Positions 41,599 through 50,586 of a DNA stretch of 64,000 nt are shown here, one piece after another (the stretch's first letter is position 1; every line of letters starts with the position of its first letter). This DNA is from Hyphomonas sp. GTDB lineage: Bacteria > Pseudomonadota > Alphaproteobacteria > Caulobacterales > Hyphomonadaceae. A program made the position numbers and the translations under genes. The notes beneath the pieces are model-generated. The model was not told the origin of the DNA and made no database searches. It worked only from the letters and a program-made list of their open reading frames with translations. Location: assembly GCA_013791775.1 (NCBI GenBank), contig VMTE01000022.1, positions 248,001 to 312,000 on the forward strand. The letters run 5' to 3'.

Positions 41599-42501
41599 TC
41601 AGGCGGTGAAAACCGCGTCCGGGTTGGCCAGCAGGGCGTAGGCGACGTGCTGCTTCAGCCTTTCGGTGACCGCTGCCGGTTCACCCTGAAGCCGGTCGGG
41701 ATGGATCGCCTCGCCGAAGGTCATCCGGATCTTCGAGCCGCGCTTGTTGAGCAGTTCGTGGAACAGGGTGATGTCGCGCAGTTCGTCCGAGAGATCGCAG
41801 AACAGATAGTAGAGCGCCGAATTGCGGGCATCGAGATTGAGCGGCACAACCGGCGCCGCCTGCTTGCGGGCAAGCCCCACGACCGTCGGGAACCACTCCT
41901 TCTCTTCCATCTGCCCGTCTACCTTCCGGGCCAGCCGGCCGGACGGGAAGATCACCACGCATTTTTCCTGCGCGAAGGCCTCTGCCGCGCGTTTCAAGGT
42001 CTCGCGGGCCTTGGCGGGCGAGCGTTTGGCGACCACCCACTCGACCGGAATGATGACATCCTCGAATCGCGGATTGACCCGGACGGCATCTGCGTTCGCA
42101 AAGAAGACGATGTCCTCGCGCTTTTTCTTGAGCAGGTCCCAGACGGCCACCCCGTCGGCAAGGCCGGTCGGGTGATTCGCCGCCACGATGCAGCGACCCG
42201 TTTCGGGCAGCCGGTCGAGGCCCGCGACCGTCATGTCGAAGGAAAGCTGGCGGGAGAGCCGGTCAAACGATTCGCGGCCCGTGAGCTGGACCAGTTCGTC
42301 CGCCATGGCGCGGGCCTTGCCATAGCCGAGGATCGAATAGAGCAGCGGCCGCGCCACGGGCCAGGCGGGGCTGCCCCTCAGTTTCGGGCACCGCTCTTCG
42401 ATCAGGACATCGACAATATGGGCATCGCTCTGCTCTTCGGCGGGCAGGAACGCGTCCAGCGAGCGCGGTTTGGCCGCCGGGATGACGGTTTCGTCTGACA
42501 T
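41599..42501 (-). CDS. lysophospholipid acyltransferase family protein
   Basis: 300 residues. The acyltransferase motif is NHPTGLAD (NHx5D type), followed by FFANADAVRVNPRFEDVIIPVEW and VVIFPSGRLARK, then VPLNLDARNSALYYL. It probably acylates a lysophospholipid or a related lipid at the inner membrane. Single gene, divergent from the receiver gene across 250 bases in which I could not assign regulatory sites. Confidence 0.82.
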   Translation of the reverse strand: MSDETVIPAAKPRSLDAFLPAEEQSDAHIVDVLIEERCPKLRGSPAWPVARPLLYSILGYGKARAMADELVQLTGRESFDRLSRQLSFDMTVAGLDRLPETGRCIVAANHPTGLADGVAVWDLLKKKREDIVFFANADAVRVNPRFEDVIIPVEWVVAKRSPAKARETLKRAAEAFAQEKCVVIFPSGRLARKVDGQMEEKEWFPTVVGLARKQAAPVVPLNLDARNSALYYLFCDLSDELRDITLFHELLNKRGSKIRMTFGEAIHPDRLQGEPAAVTERLKQHVAYALLANPDAVFTA

Positions 42502-42751
42502 TGCTGGCCTCGCCTGCCTCCCAGGTTCCCGTCAAACGGGTTTTCGCGAGCATAGGCTGGCGCCCGGCGGCTGCAAAGGGACAGGTGCATTTGCACGCGC
42601 CCCCCAAAAAAGTTGGATTCAGGGCCATTTTAAAGACTTCGGAAAGTTTCGATTTACCAAGGCGCAAGACGCGCGTGGCAAAGTGAACCCATCAAAGGCC
42701 TCCGCTTAACGCTTCGGGCCTTCAGCCAGTTCCTAGACGGGGTAGATGTAG

Positions 42752-43201
42752 ATGAAAGTTCTGTGGGTTGAGGATCATGAGCCGGTGCGCGACATGCTGG
42801 CGATTGCTGCCGACAAGGCAGCGCGCGCGCGCGTGCAGGTTGACCTCGTGATGGCGCCGACCCTGATGGCCGCTGAAATGCGCCTGCGGCTGGAGCGTTT
42901 CGACCTCGTGGTGCTCGATCTCGGCCTGCCCGACAGCATGGACCCGGACATGACGATCGCCCGCGTCGCCAACATGGGCAAATACCGGATCGCGGTCGTC
43001 TCCTCGATGGAAAGCCGCGACCAGGCGGTCGCATCGGCCGTCCGCTGCGGCGCCAACATCCATCCGCAGGCCGTGTTCAAGGCCAACCTGCCCTTCAACC
43101 GGTTCATCCAGCGCCCGGAATCGTTCGAAGACTTCTTCATGGAACTGATGCCGGCTGCCGGCGCCCCGGCCATCACCAACCGTCCGGCGCGCGCAGCCTG
43201 A
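42752..43201 (+). CDS. stand-alone response regulator receiver protein
   Basis: 149 residues with one receiver domain: acidic pair in VLWVEDHEP, phosphoryl Asp in LVVLDLGLPDS, Ser in VVSSMES, and a late Lys in VFKANLP. There is no DNA-binding output. The C-terminus is a short Ala/Pro tail. It would work by protein contact. No kinase gene is adjacent; an Hpt protein lies 13 kb away (56284). Confidence 0.8.
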   Translation: MKVLWVEDHEPVRDMLAIAADKAARARVQVDLVMAPTLMAAEMRLRLERFDLVVLDLGLPDSMDPDMTIARVANMGKYRIAVVSSMESRDQAVASAVRCGANIHPQAVFKANLPFNRFIQRPESFEDFFMELMPAAGAPAITNRPARAA

Positions 43202-43302
43202 CCGCGGCGCTTGCCGCCACCTGCTTCGGATTGCTAAGCCGCCCGGGAGACTGCTTCCGGGCGGCTTGTCGTTGCGGCCCTTAAACCCCACAAGGTATCA
43301 AG

Positions 43303-43929
43303 ATGGACAGCCTTCTCGCTTCGCCCGTGACCCTGGGCCTCCTGGTTCTGAACGTTGCGGCCAGTCTGATCGCGTTCTCCAACCCGGCTTTCATGCAGCA
43401 GAACATCCTGTGGGTCGGCCCGATGCGCAAGCAGGGCGAATGGTACCGGGCGCTCAGCTCCGGCTTCCTGCACGTCAACGGCCCGCACCTGATGCTGAAC
43501 ATGTACGGCCTCTGGCTGTTCGGCCCGATCTGCGAATACGTGTTGGGCGGGGTCGGCTTTGCGATCGTCTACCTTGCCTCGCTGCTCGGCGGCAGTGCCT
43601 GGGCCTACCTGCACAATCAGAACTCACCGGAATACCGCGCGGCGGGCGCGTCCGGCGCCCTGTCCGGCATGATCCTCGCTTTCTGCCTGTTCCAGCCGTT
43701 CGCCGTCCTGCTGGCCTTCTTCGTGATCCCCATGTGGGGGATCGTGTTCGGCGTCCTCTACATCGCGCTCAGCTATGTCTTCGCGATGCGCGCCGACCGG
43801 ATCATCGGCCATGAGGCGCATCTCGGCGGGGCGGTGGTCGGTGTCATCGCCACGCTGCTCGTGCGGCCCGAGACCTGGAGCGACTTCACGGCGCAGCTTG
43901 CCGACAAGATTGCGACCTACGCCGGTTGA
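43303..43929 (+). CDS. rhomboid-family intramembrane serine protease
   Basis: 208 residues, six membrane helices. Catalytic features: HLMLNMYGLWLFG (oxyanion His and Asn), Ser117 in AGASGALSG, and His173 in GHEAHLGGAVVG. It cleaves membrane-spanning substrates inside the bilayer. The next gene, zapE, starts seven bases after its stop. Confidence 0.92.
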   Translation: MDSLLASPVTLGLLVLNVAASLIAFSNPAFMQQNILWVGPMRKQGEWYRALSSGFLHVNGPHLMLNMYGLWLFGPICEYVLGGVGFAIVYLASLLGGSAWAYLHNQNSPEYRAAGASGALSGMILAFCLFQPFAVLLAFFVIPMWGIVFGVLYIALSYVFAMRADRIIGHEAHLGGAVVGVIATLLVRPETWSDFTAQLADKIATYAG

Positions 43930-43936
43930 GCATGTG

Positions 43937-45064
43937 ATGGGCAGTGTGCGGGCACGGTATGACGAGCGGGTGGCTGGCGGCGGGCTGACCGGCGACGCGG
44001 CGCAGGCCGCGGCCGCCGACCGGCTGGACGCGCTGGCCGCCGCCCTCGCCGTCCCCCGGAAACGCAGCCTGTTCGGCAAGCCGCCGGAGCCCGTGCGCGG
44101 CCTCTATCTCTGGGGCGGCGTCGGGCGCGGCAAGTCCATGTTGATGGACCTGTTCTTTGCCGAGGCGAAAACGGCGCCGAAACGGCGGGTGCATTTCCAT
44201 GAGTTCATGGCCGAAGTGCACGAGCGGCTCGATATCTGGCGCAAGATGGGCGAAGCGGATCGCAAACGGTCGCCCTGGCGCGTGAACGGCGCCGGCGATG
44301 ACCCGATTGCGCCGGTGGCGAAACAGGTGGCGAGCGAGGCGCGTCTCCTGTGCTTCGACGAGTTCCAGGTGACGCAGATTGCCGATGCGATGATCCTCGC
44401 GCGCCTGTTCGACGCCGTGTTCGCGTACGGCGTGACCGTCGTGGCCACTTCGAACCGCAAGCCGGATGATCTGTACAAGGACGGTATCAACCGCGCCCTG
44501 TTCCTGCCCTTCATTGTGCACCTGAAGCAGCGCTGCGATGTGGCCGAACTGGCGTCTGCCCGGGACTACCGGCTGGACCGGCTGGTCGAGGCGCCCGTCT
44601 GGTATGCGCCGCTTGGTGCGGGCAGCCACACGGCGCTGGACCTGGCGTGGACCCGCCTGACGCTGGGCGCCGAACCGCAGCACTGCGTGCTGACCGTGAA
44701 GGGCCGCAAGCTGGAGGTCGCCCGCGAAGCGGCCGGGGTCGCGCGCTTCACCTTCGAGGAATTGTGCGCCCGCCCGCTCGGGTCGCTCGACTATCTGACG
44801 CTTGCGGCGACCTTCCATACCGTGATCCTGGAGGGCATTCCCCTGCTCACCCCGGACCGGCGCAATGAGGCGGCCCGTTTCGTGGCCCTGATCGACGCGC
44901 TCTACGAAGCGCGGGTGAAGCTGGTGGCGAGCGCGGCCGCCGAGCCCGACCGGCTCTACCCGGACGGCGACGGCGCCTTCGAGTTCCAGCGCACCGCAAG
45001 CCGCCTTCACGAAATGCGCTCGGCCACCTATATGGCAGAAGAGCGCCGCAGCGTGGAAAGCTGA
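43937..45064 (+). CDS. zapE: cell division protein ZapE (AFG1-like ATPase)
   Basis: 375 residues from ATG 43937; GTG 43934 is adjacent. Walker A GGVGRGKSM, then DLFFAEA, HFHEFMAEVH, Walker B LLCFDEFQVTQIADAMIL, and TSNRKPDDLYKDGINRALFLPFI, all typical of ZapE/AFG1. It associates with FtsZ at the constricting septum and under stress. It follows the rhomboid gene closely, so they may be co-transcribed. Confidence 0.9.
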   Translation: MGSVRARYDERVAGGGLTGDAAQAAAADRLDALAAALAVPRKRSLFGKPPEPVRGLYLWGGVGRGKSMLMDLFFAEAKTAPKRRVHFHEFMAEVHERLDIWRKMGEADRKRSPWRVNGAGDDPIAPVAKQVASEARLLCFDEFQVTQIADAMILARLFDAVFAYGVTVVATSNRKPDDLYKDGINRALFLPFIVHLKQRCDVAELASARDYRLDRLVEAPVWYAPLGAGSHTALDLAWTRLTLGAEPQHCVLTVKGRKLEVAREAAGVARFTFEELCARPLGSLDYLTLAATFHTVILEGIPLLTPDRRNEAARFVALIDALYEARVKLVASAAAEPDRLYPDGDGAFEFQRTASRLHEMRSATYMAEERRSVES

Positions 45065-45285
45065 GGGCGCAGCGCGGACATCCGGAAACACATTTCCGGT
45101 TTCCCCTTTGTAATGCCCTCTTCCCGAACTTCGCCGCAATTCCTATTTATGCAAAAGCGCGATGAATGAATTGCGCTGACCCGGCGGCGACGTTGCTGCC
45201 ATGCAGGATTAAGGTGCCGGGGAAGTTCCAGCAGGAAGAGGTGGGCCGCCGCGAACGGGACCCGCCCTGAACAGGAGGACGAGAC

Positions 45286-46185
45286 ATGGCGAATACGCCA
45301 ACCAAAGCAGGCTCGATTGCGCTCAGTCCGGAACAGGGACTCAGCCGGTATCTCAGCGAGATCCGCAAGTTCCCGATGCTTGAGAAGAACGAGGAATTCA
45401 TGCTTGCGCGCCAATGGCGCGACCAGGAAGATACCGAGGCCGCCGAACGGATGGTCACCTCGCACCTGCGCCTCGTGGCGAAGATTGCGATGGGTTATCG
45501 CGGCTATGGCCTGCCGATGGCGGAAGTGATCTCCGAGGGCAATGTCGGCCTGATGCAAGCGGTGAAGAAATTCGACCCCGAGAAGGGTTTCCGCCTCGCG
45601 ACCTATGCGATGTGGTGGATCCGCGCCGCCATTCAGGAATACATCCTGCGCAGCTGGAGCCTCGTGAAACTCGGCACCACCGCCGCGCAGAAGAAGCTGT
45701 TCTTCAATCTGCGCCGCCTGAAGGGTGAGATGAAAGCGCTGGACGAGGGCGACCTGCGCCCCGAACAGGCCCAACTCATCGCCGAGAAGCTGAACGTCAC
45801 CGAAGCCGAAGTCTACTCGATGAACGGGCGGATGTCGGGCTCCGACGCCTCGCTCAACGTGCCGATGGGCCAGGACGGCGACATGGAGTGGCAGGACTGG
45901 CTGGCCGACGACGAACCCGGCACGGCAGAGACCTTCGCCAATCGCCAGGAACTCGACTCGCGGATGGAACTGCTGACCCGTGCGATGGAGGACCTGTCCG
46001 AGCGCGAGCGCCACATCCTGACCGAGCGCCGCCTCATCGACGAGCCGAAGACGCTGGAAGAGCTTTCCGACCAGTACAATGTCAGCCGCGAACGCATCCG
46101 CCAGATCGAGGTGCGCGCCTTCGAGAAGCTGCAGAAGGCGATGAAACGCATGGCCAAGGAACAAGGCCTGCCGGTTGGCGACTGA
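45286..46185 (+). CDS. rpoH: RNA polymerase sigma-32 (heat shock) factor
   Basis: 299 residues. Region 2 reads VTSHLRLVAKIAMGYRGYGLPMAEVISEGNVGLMQAVKKFDP with TYAMWWIRAAIQEYILRSWSLVKL; the RpoH box QKKLFFNLRRLKGEM is present; region 4 has RERHILTERRLIDEPKTLEELSDQYNVSRERIRQIE. It directs heat-shock transcription. GGAGGA lies upstream of the ATG. A 221-base gene-free leader precedes it; I could not assign a heat-shock promoter there. Confidence 0.95.
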   Translation: MANTPTKAGSIALSPEQGLSRYLSEIRKFPMLEKNEEFMLARQWRDQEDTEAAERMVTSHLRLVAKIAMGYRGYGLPMAEVISEGNVGLMQAVKKFDPEKGFRLATYAMWWIRAAIQEYILRSWSLVKLGTTAAQKKLFFNLRRLKGEMKALDEGDLRPEQAQLIAEKLNVTEAEVYSMNGRMSGSDASLNVPMGQDGDMEWQDWLADDEPGTAETFANRQELDSRMELLTRAMEDLSERERHILTERRLIDEPKTLEELSDQYNVSRERIRQIEVRAFEKLQKAMKRMAKEQGLPVGD

Positions 46186-46194
46186 GCCTCGCCG

Positions 46195-46776
46195 TCAGTT
46201 CGGTTCTTGAATTTCCGGGGGCGGTTCTTCAGCGGAACCGCCCTCTTCACTTGTGCGCCGGTCAAGTTCTTCGGCTTTTTCCAGCAGGACCGTCTGGTCG
46301 GTAAAACCCGCATTGAAGAACTGGAGTTTCCAGGCCTCATCCTCGCGCACCCAGCGCACTTCAATTACCACCGGCGATCGCTCTGCCGTTGCGGTCATCG
46401 AACAATTTCCGAACGTCCCGGATTGAACCGGATCGGTGTTCGCGGCGCTGACGACTTGGCAAACAGCATCGGAAAAACCCGAAACGCGACCGAACTGCTT
46501 TATGTACCGGTTGGTCGTATCGACGGCTTCCTGCGTCACGCCAGCGCGTCTGGCATAAACCGGATCGTCCGCCGAAGGCAGCCCGTCCTTCATGGCGCTG
46601 CGGACAAGGTCTTCGGTCGCCTCGGCGCGGGCGCTCACGGCTGCAAACAGGTCCATGCCGCCCTTGATGCAGGTGCCGAGCAGAACTGCGATGAGGAGCA
46701 GGATTCCGGCGATCCACCATTTCCGGTGCGACTTGCGTTGTGGCGCAGCCTGCGCATATGCCGGTGTGTCATTCAT
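46195..46776 (-). CDS. hypothetical membrane protein
   Basis: 193 residues from ATG 46776 (GGGGAGAG upstream). One membrane helix near residue 20-40 (WWIAGILLLIAVLLGTCI), a periplasmic domain of about 130 residues with two Cys (DAVCQVV, FGNCSMT) that may pair, and an acidic, Glu/Pro-rich tail. The strand pattern after residue 115 (SPVVIEVRWVREDEAWKLQFFNAGF) suggests an NTF2/cystatin-like fold. Family not recognised. Convergent with rpoH, divergent from the methyltransferase gene. Confidence 0.6.
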   Translation of the reverse strand: MNDTPAYAQAAPQRKSHRKWWIAGILLLIAVLLGTCIKGGMDLFAAVSARAEATEDLVRSAMKDGLPSADDPVYARRAGVTQEAVDTTNRYIKQFGRVSGFSDAVCQVVSAANTDPVQSGTFGNCSMTATAERSPVVIEVRWVREDEAWKLQFFNAGFTDQTVLLEKAEELDRRTSEEGGSAEEPPPEIQEPN

Positions 46777-46816
46777 AGCGCTCTCCCCGCTCCCCGAACA
46801 TAAAGAAGACGACCGG

Positions 46817-47626
46817 TTGAAGATTGCAACCCCGATTTCAGGTGCAGATGACCCCCGCGTCACCGCCTACGCAGCAATCCGCGAGCGCGACCTGACCAGC
46901 GGTCACGGCGCGCGCTTCATCGTGGAGGGCAAGGTGACGCTGGAGACTTTGCTCACGCGCGGGCGGTTCGAGGTCGAGAGCCTGTTCCTGTGCGAGACGC
47001 GGCTGGCGCCGCTGGCGGACTTGCTCGCGAAAGTGCCGGCCGGCGTGCCGGTCTATGTCGCGCCGCAAGGCGTGATGGACGAAGTCGCCGGCTTTCCGAT
47101 GCACCGGGGTGTTCTTGCCTGCGGGCGCAAAGGCGCGCCGCTCAGGCCGGCGGATGTTCTGTCTGCGGAGGGTCCTTCCACCGCCCTGCTGCTCTCGGGC
47201 CTCTCCAACCATGACAATGTCGGCGCCTGTTTCCGCAACGCGGCCGCGTTCGGCGCGGGCGCGGTCCTGCTGGACGCGGAGTCCTGCGATCCGCTGTATC
47301 GCAAGGCGATCCGCGTTTCCTCTGGAACAACGCTCTGGCTGCCCTTTGCGCAGAGCGGCAGCGGCGGCGGGCTGATCGAAGCCGCCGAGGCCTCCGGGCA
47401 CGAGGTCTGGGCGCTGACCCCGCGCGCGGATGCCGCGCCCCTGCCCTCACTCAAGGTTCCGGAACGTTTGGCCCTGCTGCTCGGCGCCGAAGGCCCCGGC
47501 TTGCCGGCCGGACTGATCGCCCGCGCGCGGCCTGTCCGGATCCCCATGACGGACGGCTTCGACAGCGTGAACGTGGCGACCGCTGCCGCCCTCGCCCTGT
47601 CGCACGTCTTCAACGCGCGAGGCTGA
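46817..47626 (+). CDS. TrmH/SpoU family RNA 2'-O-methyltransferase
   Basis: 269 residues from TTG 46817, the only standard start between the divergent gene and the conserved N-terminus (ADDPRVTAYAAIRERDL). SPOUT knot motifs: LLLSGLSNHDNVGACFRNAAAFGAGAVLLD, LALLLGAEGPGLP and RIPMTDGFDSVNVATAAALALSHVF. Methylates rRNA or tRNA with SAM; the exact site is not predictable. A strong terminator of the opposite operon lies just downstream. Confidence 0.85.
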   Translation: MKIATPISGADDPRVTAYAAIRERDLTSGHGARFIVEGKVTLETLLTRGRFEVESLFLCETRLAPLADLLAKVPAGVPVYVAPQGVMDEVAGFPMHRGVLACGRKGAPLRPADVLSAEGPSTALLLSGLSNHDNVGACFRNAAAFGAGAVLLDAESCDPLYRKAIRVSSGTTLWLPFAQSGSGGGLIEAAEASGHEVWALTPRADAAPLPSLKVPERLALLLGAEGPGLPAGLIARARPVRIPMTDGFDSVNVATAAALALSHVFNARG

Positions 47627-47640
47627 CCCGGAAAAGAAAA

Positions 47641-47664
47641 CGCCCTCTCCGTGAGGAGAGGGCG
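47641..47664 (-). terminator. Rho-independent terminator of the cys operon
   Basis: A ten-base perfect stem CGCCCTCTCC / GGAGAGGGCG with a four-base loop, followed on the minus strand by TTTTCTTTTC. This is a textbook intrinsic terminator for leftward transcription from cysH, 40 bases after its stop. Confidence 0.88.
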
Positions 47665-47703
47665 GCCGGGTATGTGCGGTGTGATGCCCCCGGGAAACTG
47701 GTT

Positions 47704-48447
47704 CTAGAACACCCGCGGGCGTTCGTTGCGCTCGACGTGAAGGCCGCACTCGGTCTTGTCCTGACCGGCCCAGCGGCCCGCGCGCGGATTGTCCGGATCG
47801 TCGGCGGGCTGGGTGCACGGCCAACAACCGATCGACGGGTATCCCTGCGCCACAAGCGGATGGCGCGGGAGGCCCCGCTGCTCCATGAACAGGTCGACAT
47901 CGTCCTGGTTCCAGCCCGCGAGCGGGTTCACCTTGTAGCGGCCAGCGGCAAACTCGAACACCGGCAGGCTCATCCGGGCACCGCCATGGAACCGTTTGCG
48001 GCCCGTGATCCAGGCCGAGAAACCTTCCAGGGCCGGCTCCAGCGGGCGAACCTTGCGCAAGTCGCAGCAGGCATCCGGATTGGAATTCCACAGCGTGTTC
48101 TTCGGATCGTCGAGCCGGCGCTCGCCTTCATTCGGCGCCAGCGTGCGCACGCCGGTCAGGCCGAGCCGGTCGATGATCTCGTCGCGGTAGTCCAGCGTCT
48201 GGGGAAAATGCATCCCGGTATCGATGAACTGGATCGGCAGCGACGGATCAACATCCGCGATCAGCGCCAGCATCACCGCGCTTTCGGCGCCGAAGCTCGA
48301 CACATAGGTGAGGTCCCCGGCCCATTCGCGCACGATGGCCGCACGCAGGATCGTCTGGGCCGACGCATGACGCAGCTCGCCGTTGAGGCGGGCCAACCGA
48401 ACGGACGGGTCCGCCTGCGGGCTTTCGATCAGGCTGTCGAAGGGCAT
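47704..48447 (-). CDS. cysH: assimilatory adenylyl-sulfate (APS) reductase
   Basis: 247 residues. Reduces activated sulfate to sulfite using thioredoxin. The paired cysteines CC (DACCDLRK) and CxxC (GCWPCT) are the ligands of a 4Fe-4S cluster, which marks the APS-using rather than PAPS-using branch; the catalytic Cys is in TECGLH. SFGAESAVML is the nucleotide loop. Last gene of the leftward cysG-DUF2849-gst-sir-DUF934-cysH operon, ending in a terminator. Confidence 0.93.
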   Translation of the reverse strand: MPFDSLIESPQADPSVRLARLNGELRHASAQTILRAAIVREWAGDLTYVSSFGAESAVMLALIADVDPSLPIQFIDTGMHFPQTLDYRDEIIDRLGLTGVRTLAPNEGERRLDDPKNTLWNSNPDACCDLRKVRPLEPALEGFSAWITGRKRFHGGARMSLPVFEFAAGRYKVNPLAGWNQDDVDLFMEQRGLPRHPLVAQGYPSIGCWPCTQPADDPDNPRAGRWAGQDKTECGLHVERNERPRVF

Positions 48448-48452
48448 AGGCC

Positions 48453-48941
48453 TCAGGCTCCGTGTCGCTTTCGGAACACCGCTGCCGGACCGGACGCTGC
48501 AGGCTGGTAGGCCTCAGTGAATTCGGCGAGCGCTTCCAGCACCTGAGATAGTCCTGCGCGGCGCGTCTCGTAAGCGTCGATGCCTGAACGGTGCATGTAG
48601 AATATCTGATCGCGCAGGACGTGGCCGACCGCGCGCAGCTCCCCGGCATATCCGAAACGGCGGCGCAGCAGCTGTGCCTGACTGTAGCCGCGCCCGTCCG
48701 TGTAGCGCGGAAAGTCGATCTCGATAAGGCTGAGCTCGGGCAGATAAGACTCCAGCGCCGCCGGATCGTCCTCCGGGCCGAGGCGTACGCCGTCCGGCAA
48801 CGGACCGTTCTCCTGCCCTTGCTTCAAGGCGAGGAACCGGCCGAGCGAGACCGAAACCTTGCCGGCATCAGGCAGGACCGCGCCGTCCGGCACGAAGCTC
48901 CAGTCATTCGCGATCTCGGCGCCGTCTTTAACCAGCGGCAT
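48453..48941 (-). CDS. DUF934 protein of sulfate assimilation
   Basis: 162 residues from ATG 48941. DUF934 features: SVSLGRFLAL, GVRLGPEDDPAALESYLPELSLIEIDFPRYTDGRGYSQAQLLRRRFGY (in parts), LRAVGHVLRDQIFYMHRSGIDAYE. It lies between sulfite reductase and cysH in nearly all alphaproteobacteria that have it; role unknown, presumed accessory to sulfite reduction. Its start overlaps the reductase stop by 14 bases. Confidence 0.9.
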   Translation of the reverse strand: MPLVKDGAEIANDWSFVPDGAVLPDAGKVSVSLGRFLALKQGQENGPLPDGVRLGPEDDPAALESYLPELSLIEIDFPRYTDGRGYSQAQLLRRRFGYAGELRAVGHVLRDQIFYMHRSGIDAYETRRAGLSQVLEALAEFTEAYQPAASGPAAVFRKRHGA

Positions 48942-50586
48942 AGAGCGCCTCCTGGAAGGGCTGGTGGCCAAGGCGTTCCAGCGTGTCGATGAATTTTTCG
49001 GCCGGCGAGGTGCGCCGGGCGCGGTAGAACTCGACCACGCGGTGGATGGCGCCGGGCACGTCATCGGCTTTCAGGCCGGGCCCGACGATTTCACCCAGCG
49101 CGGCTTTCTCATCGGCGCGGCCGCCCAGGAGGATCTGGTAGAACTCCTCCCCCTTCCGGTCCACGCCAAGGATGCCGATATGGCCGACATGATGGTGCCC
49201 GCAGGCATTGATGCAGCCCGACACGTTGATGTGCAGCTTGCCGATGTCTTCCTCATAAGCGGGATCCGCGAAGAGTTTCTGGACCTCGAGCGCCACCGGG
49301 ATCGATCGGGCATTGGCGAGGTTGCAGAAATCGAGCCCCGGGCAGACGATCATGTCGGTGATCCGGCTCTCGTTGGCAGCGCCGAGACCGGCGGCGTCCA
49401 GCGCGGCATGGACAGCCGGCAGGTCGTCGAGCGCAATATGCGGCAGGATCAGGTTCTGCGCATGGCTGACACGGATATCTCCGTACCCGTATTTTTCGGC
49501 AAGATCAGCCACGACCTCCATCTGCGTGTCCGTCGCATCACCCGGTGCCACGCCGAGCGGCTTCAGGCTGACCGTGACCGACGCATAGCCGGGTGTCTTG
49601 TGGGGATGGAGGTTCACCCGTGCCCAGCGCGCGAAGACCGGATCGGCAGCCTTGGCCGCCTCGAACCGGTTCGAGACCTCCGGCTTCGCGCCCAGCGGCG
49701 GCGGCGCGAAATAAGCATGGATCCGCGCGATTTCTTCCGCCGGCAGGTCGATCTTCTCGTCCGGGCGCTGGGCCGCAAATTCTTCCTCGACCTGGCGGAT
49801 GTATTCAGCCTCGCCAAGTTCCGAAACGAGGATCTTGATGCGCGCCTTGTATTTGTTGTCGCGCCGGCCGTAGCGGTTGTACACCCGCATGATCGCCTCG
49901 AGATAATCGAGAATGCGGGCCTCCGGCACGAACGGGTTTACCAGCGCCGCGATGTGCGGTGTGCGCCCCTGCCCGCCGCCGACATGCACTTCGAAGCCGG
50001 TTTCGCCGCCCTGCCTGCGGATATGCAGGCCGACATCGTGCACGCGGATAGCGGCGCGGTCATGCTCGGCCGCCGTCACGGCAATCTTGAACTTGCGCGG
50101 CAGGAAGGCGAATTCCGGATGGAACGTGCTCCATTGCCGGATGATCTCGCACCAGGCGCGCGGGTCGAGCACTTCGTCTTGCGCGGCGCCGGCATAATGA
50201 TCCGTGGTCGTATTTCGGATACAGTTGCCTGAGGTCTGGATGGCATGCATCTCGACCTCCGCCAGCTTTTCCAGAACGTCCGGAATGTCCTTCAGCGCCA
50301 CCCAGTTGAACTGGATGTTCTGGCGCGTCGTGAAATGGCCATAGCCCTTGTCATAGTCGCGCGCGATCTCGGCGAGGCGCCGCAGCTGGCGCGGCGACAG
50401 CTGGCCGTAGGGTATCGCAATGCGCAGCATGTAGGCATGCAGCTGCAGGTACACGCCGTTTTGCAGGCGCAGCGGCTTGAACTCGTCCTCCAGCAGCTCG
50501 CCGGACAGGCGGCGCGTCACCTGTCCCCGGAACTGCGCGACGCGCTCGCGCACGATCTGCGCATCGAACTGGTCGTATCTATACAT
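48928..50586 (-). CDS. nitrite/sulfite reductase (siroheme, 4Fe-4S)
   Basis: 552 residues from ATG 50586. A ferredoxin-type sulfite reductase, given its partners. Cluster and siroheme ligands are CPGLDFC (Cx5C) and SGCINACG (Cx3C). YGHFTTRQNIQFNWV, TSGNCIRNTTTDHYAG and the second repeat GYGDIRVSHAQNLILPHI show the two-fold symmetry of the family. Reduces sulfite to sulfide. Siroheme comes from CysG in the same operon. No flavoprotein subunit (CysJ) is near, so ferredoxin is the likely donor. Confidence 0.92.
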   Translation of the reverse strand: MYRYDQFDAQIVRERVAQFRGQVTRRLSGELLEDEFKPLRLQNGVYLQLHAYMLRIAIPYGQLSPRQLRRLAEIARDYDKGYGHFTTRQNIQFNWVALKDIPDVLEKLAEVEMHAIQTSGNCIRNTTTDHYAGAAQDEVLDPRAWCEIIRQWSTFHPEFAFLPRKFKIAVTAAEHDRAAIRVHDVGLHIRRQGGETGFEVHVGGGQGRTPHIAALVNPFVPEARILDYLEAIMRVYNRYGRRDNKYKARIKILVSELGEAEYIRQVEEEFAAQRPDEKIDLPAEEIARIHAYFAPPPLGAKPEVSNRFEAAKAADPVFARWARVNLHPHKTPGYASVTVSLKPLGVAPGDATDTQMEVVADLAEKYGYGDIRVSHAQNLILPHIALDDLPAVHAALDAAGLGAANESRITDMIVCPGLDFCNLANARSIPVALEVQKLFADPAYEEDIGKLHINVSGCINACGHHHVGHIGILGVDRKGEEFYQILLGGRADEKAALGEIVGPGLKADDVPGAIHRVVEFYRARRTSPAEKFIDTLERLGHQPFQEALYAAG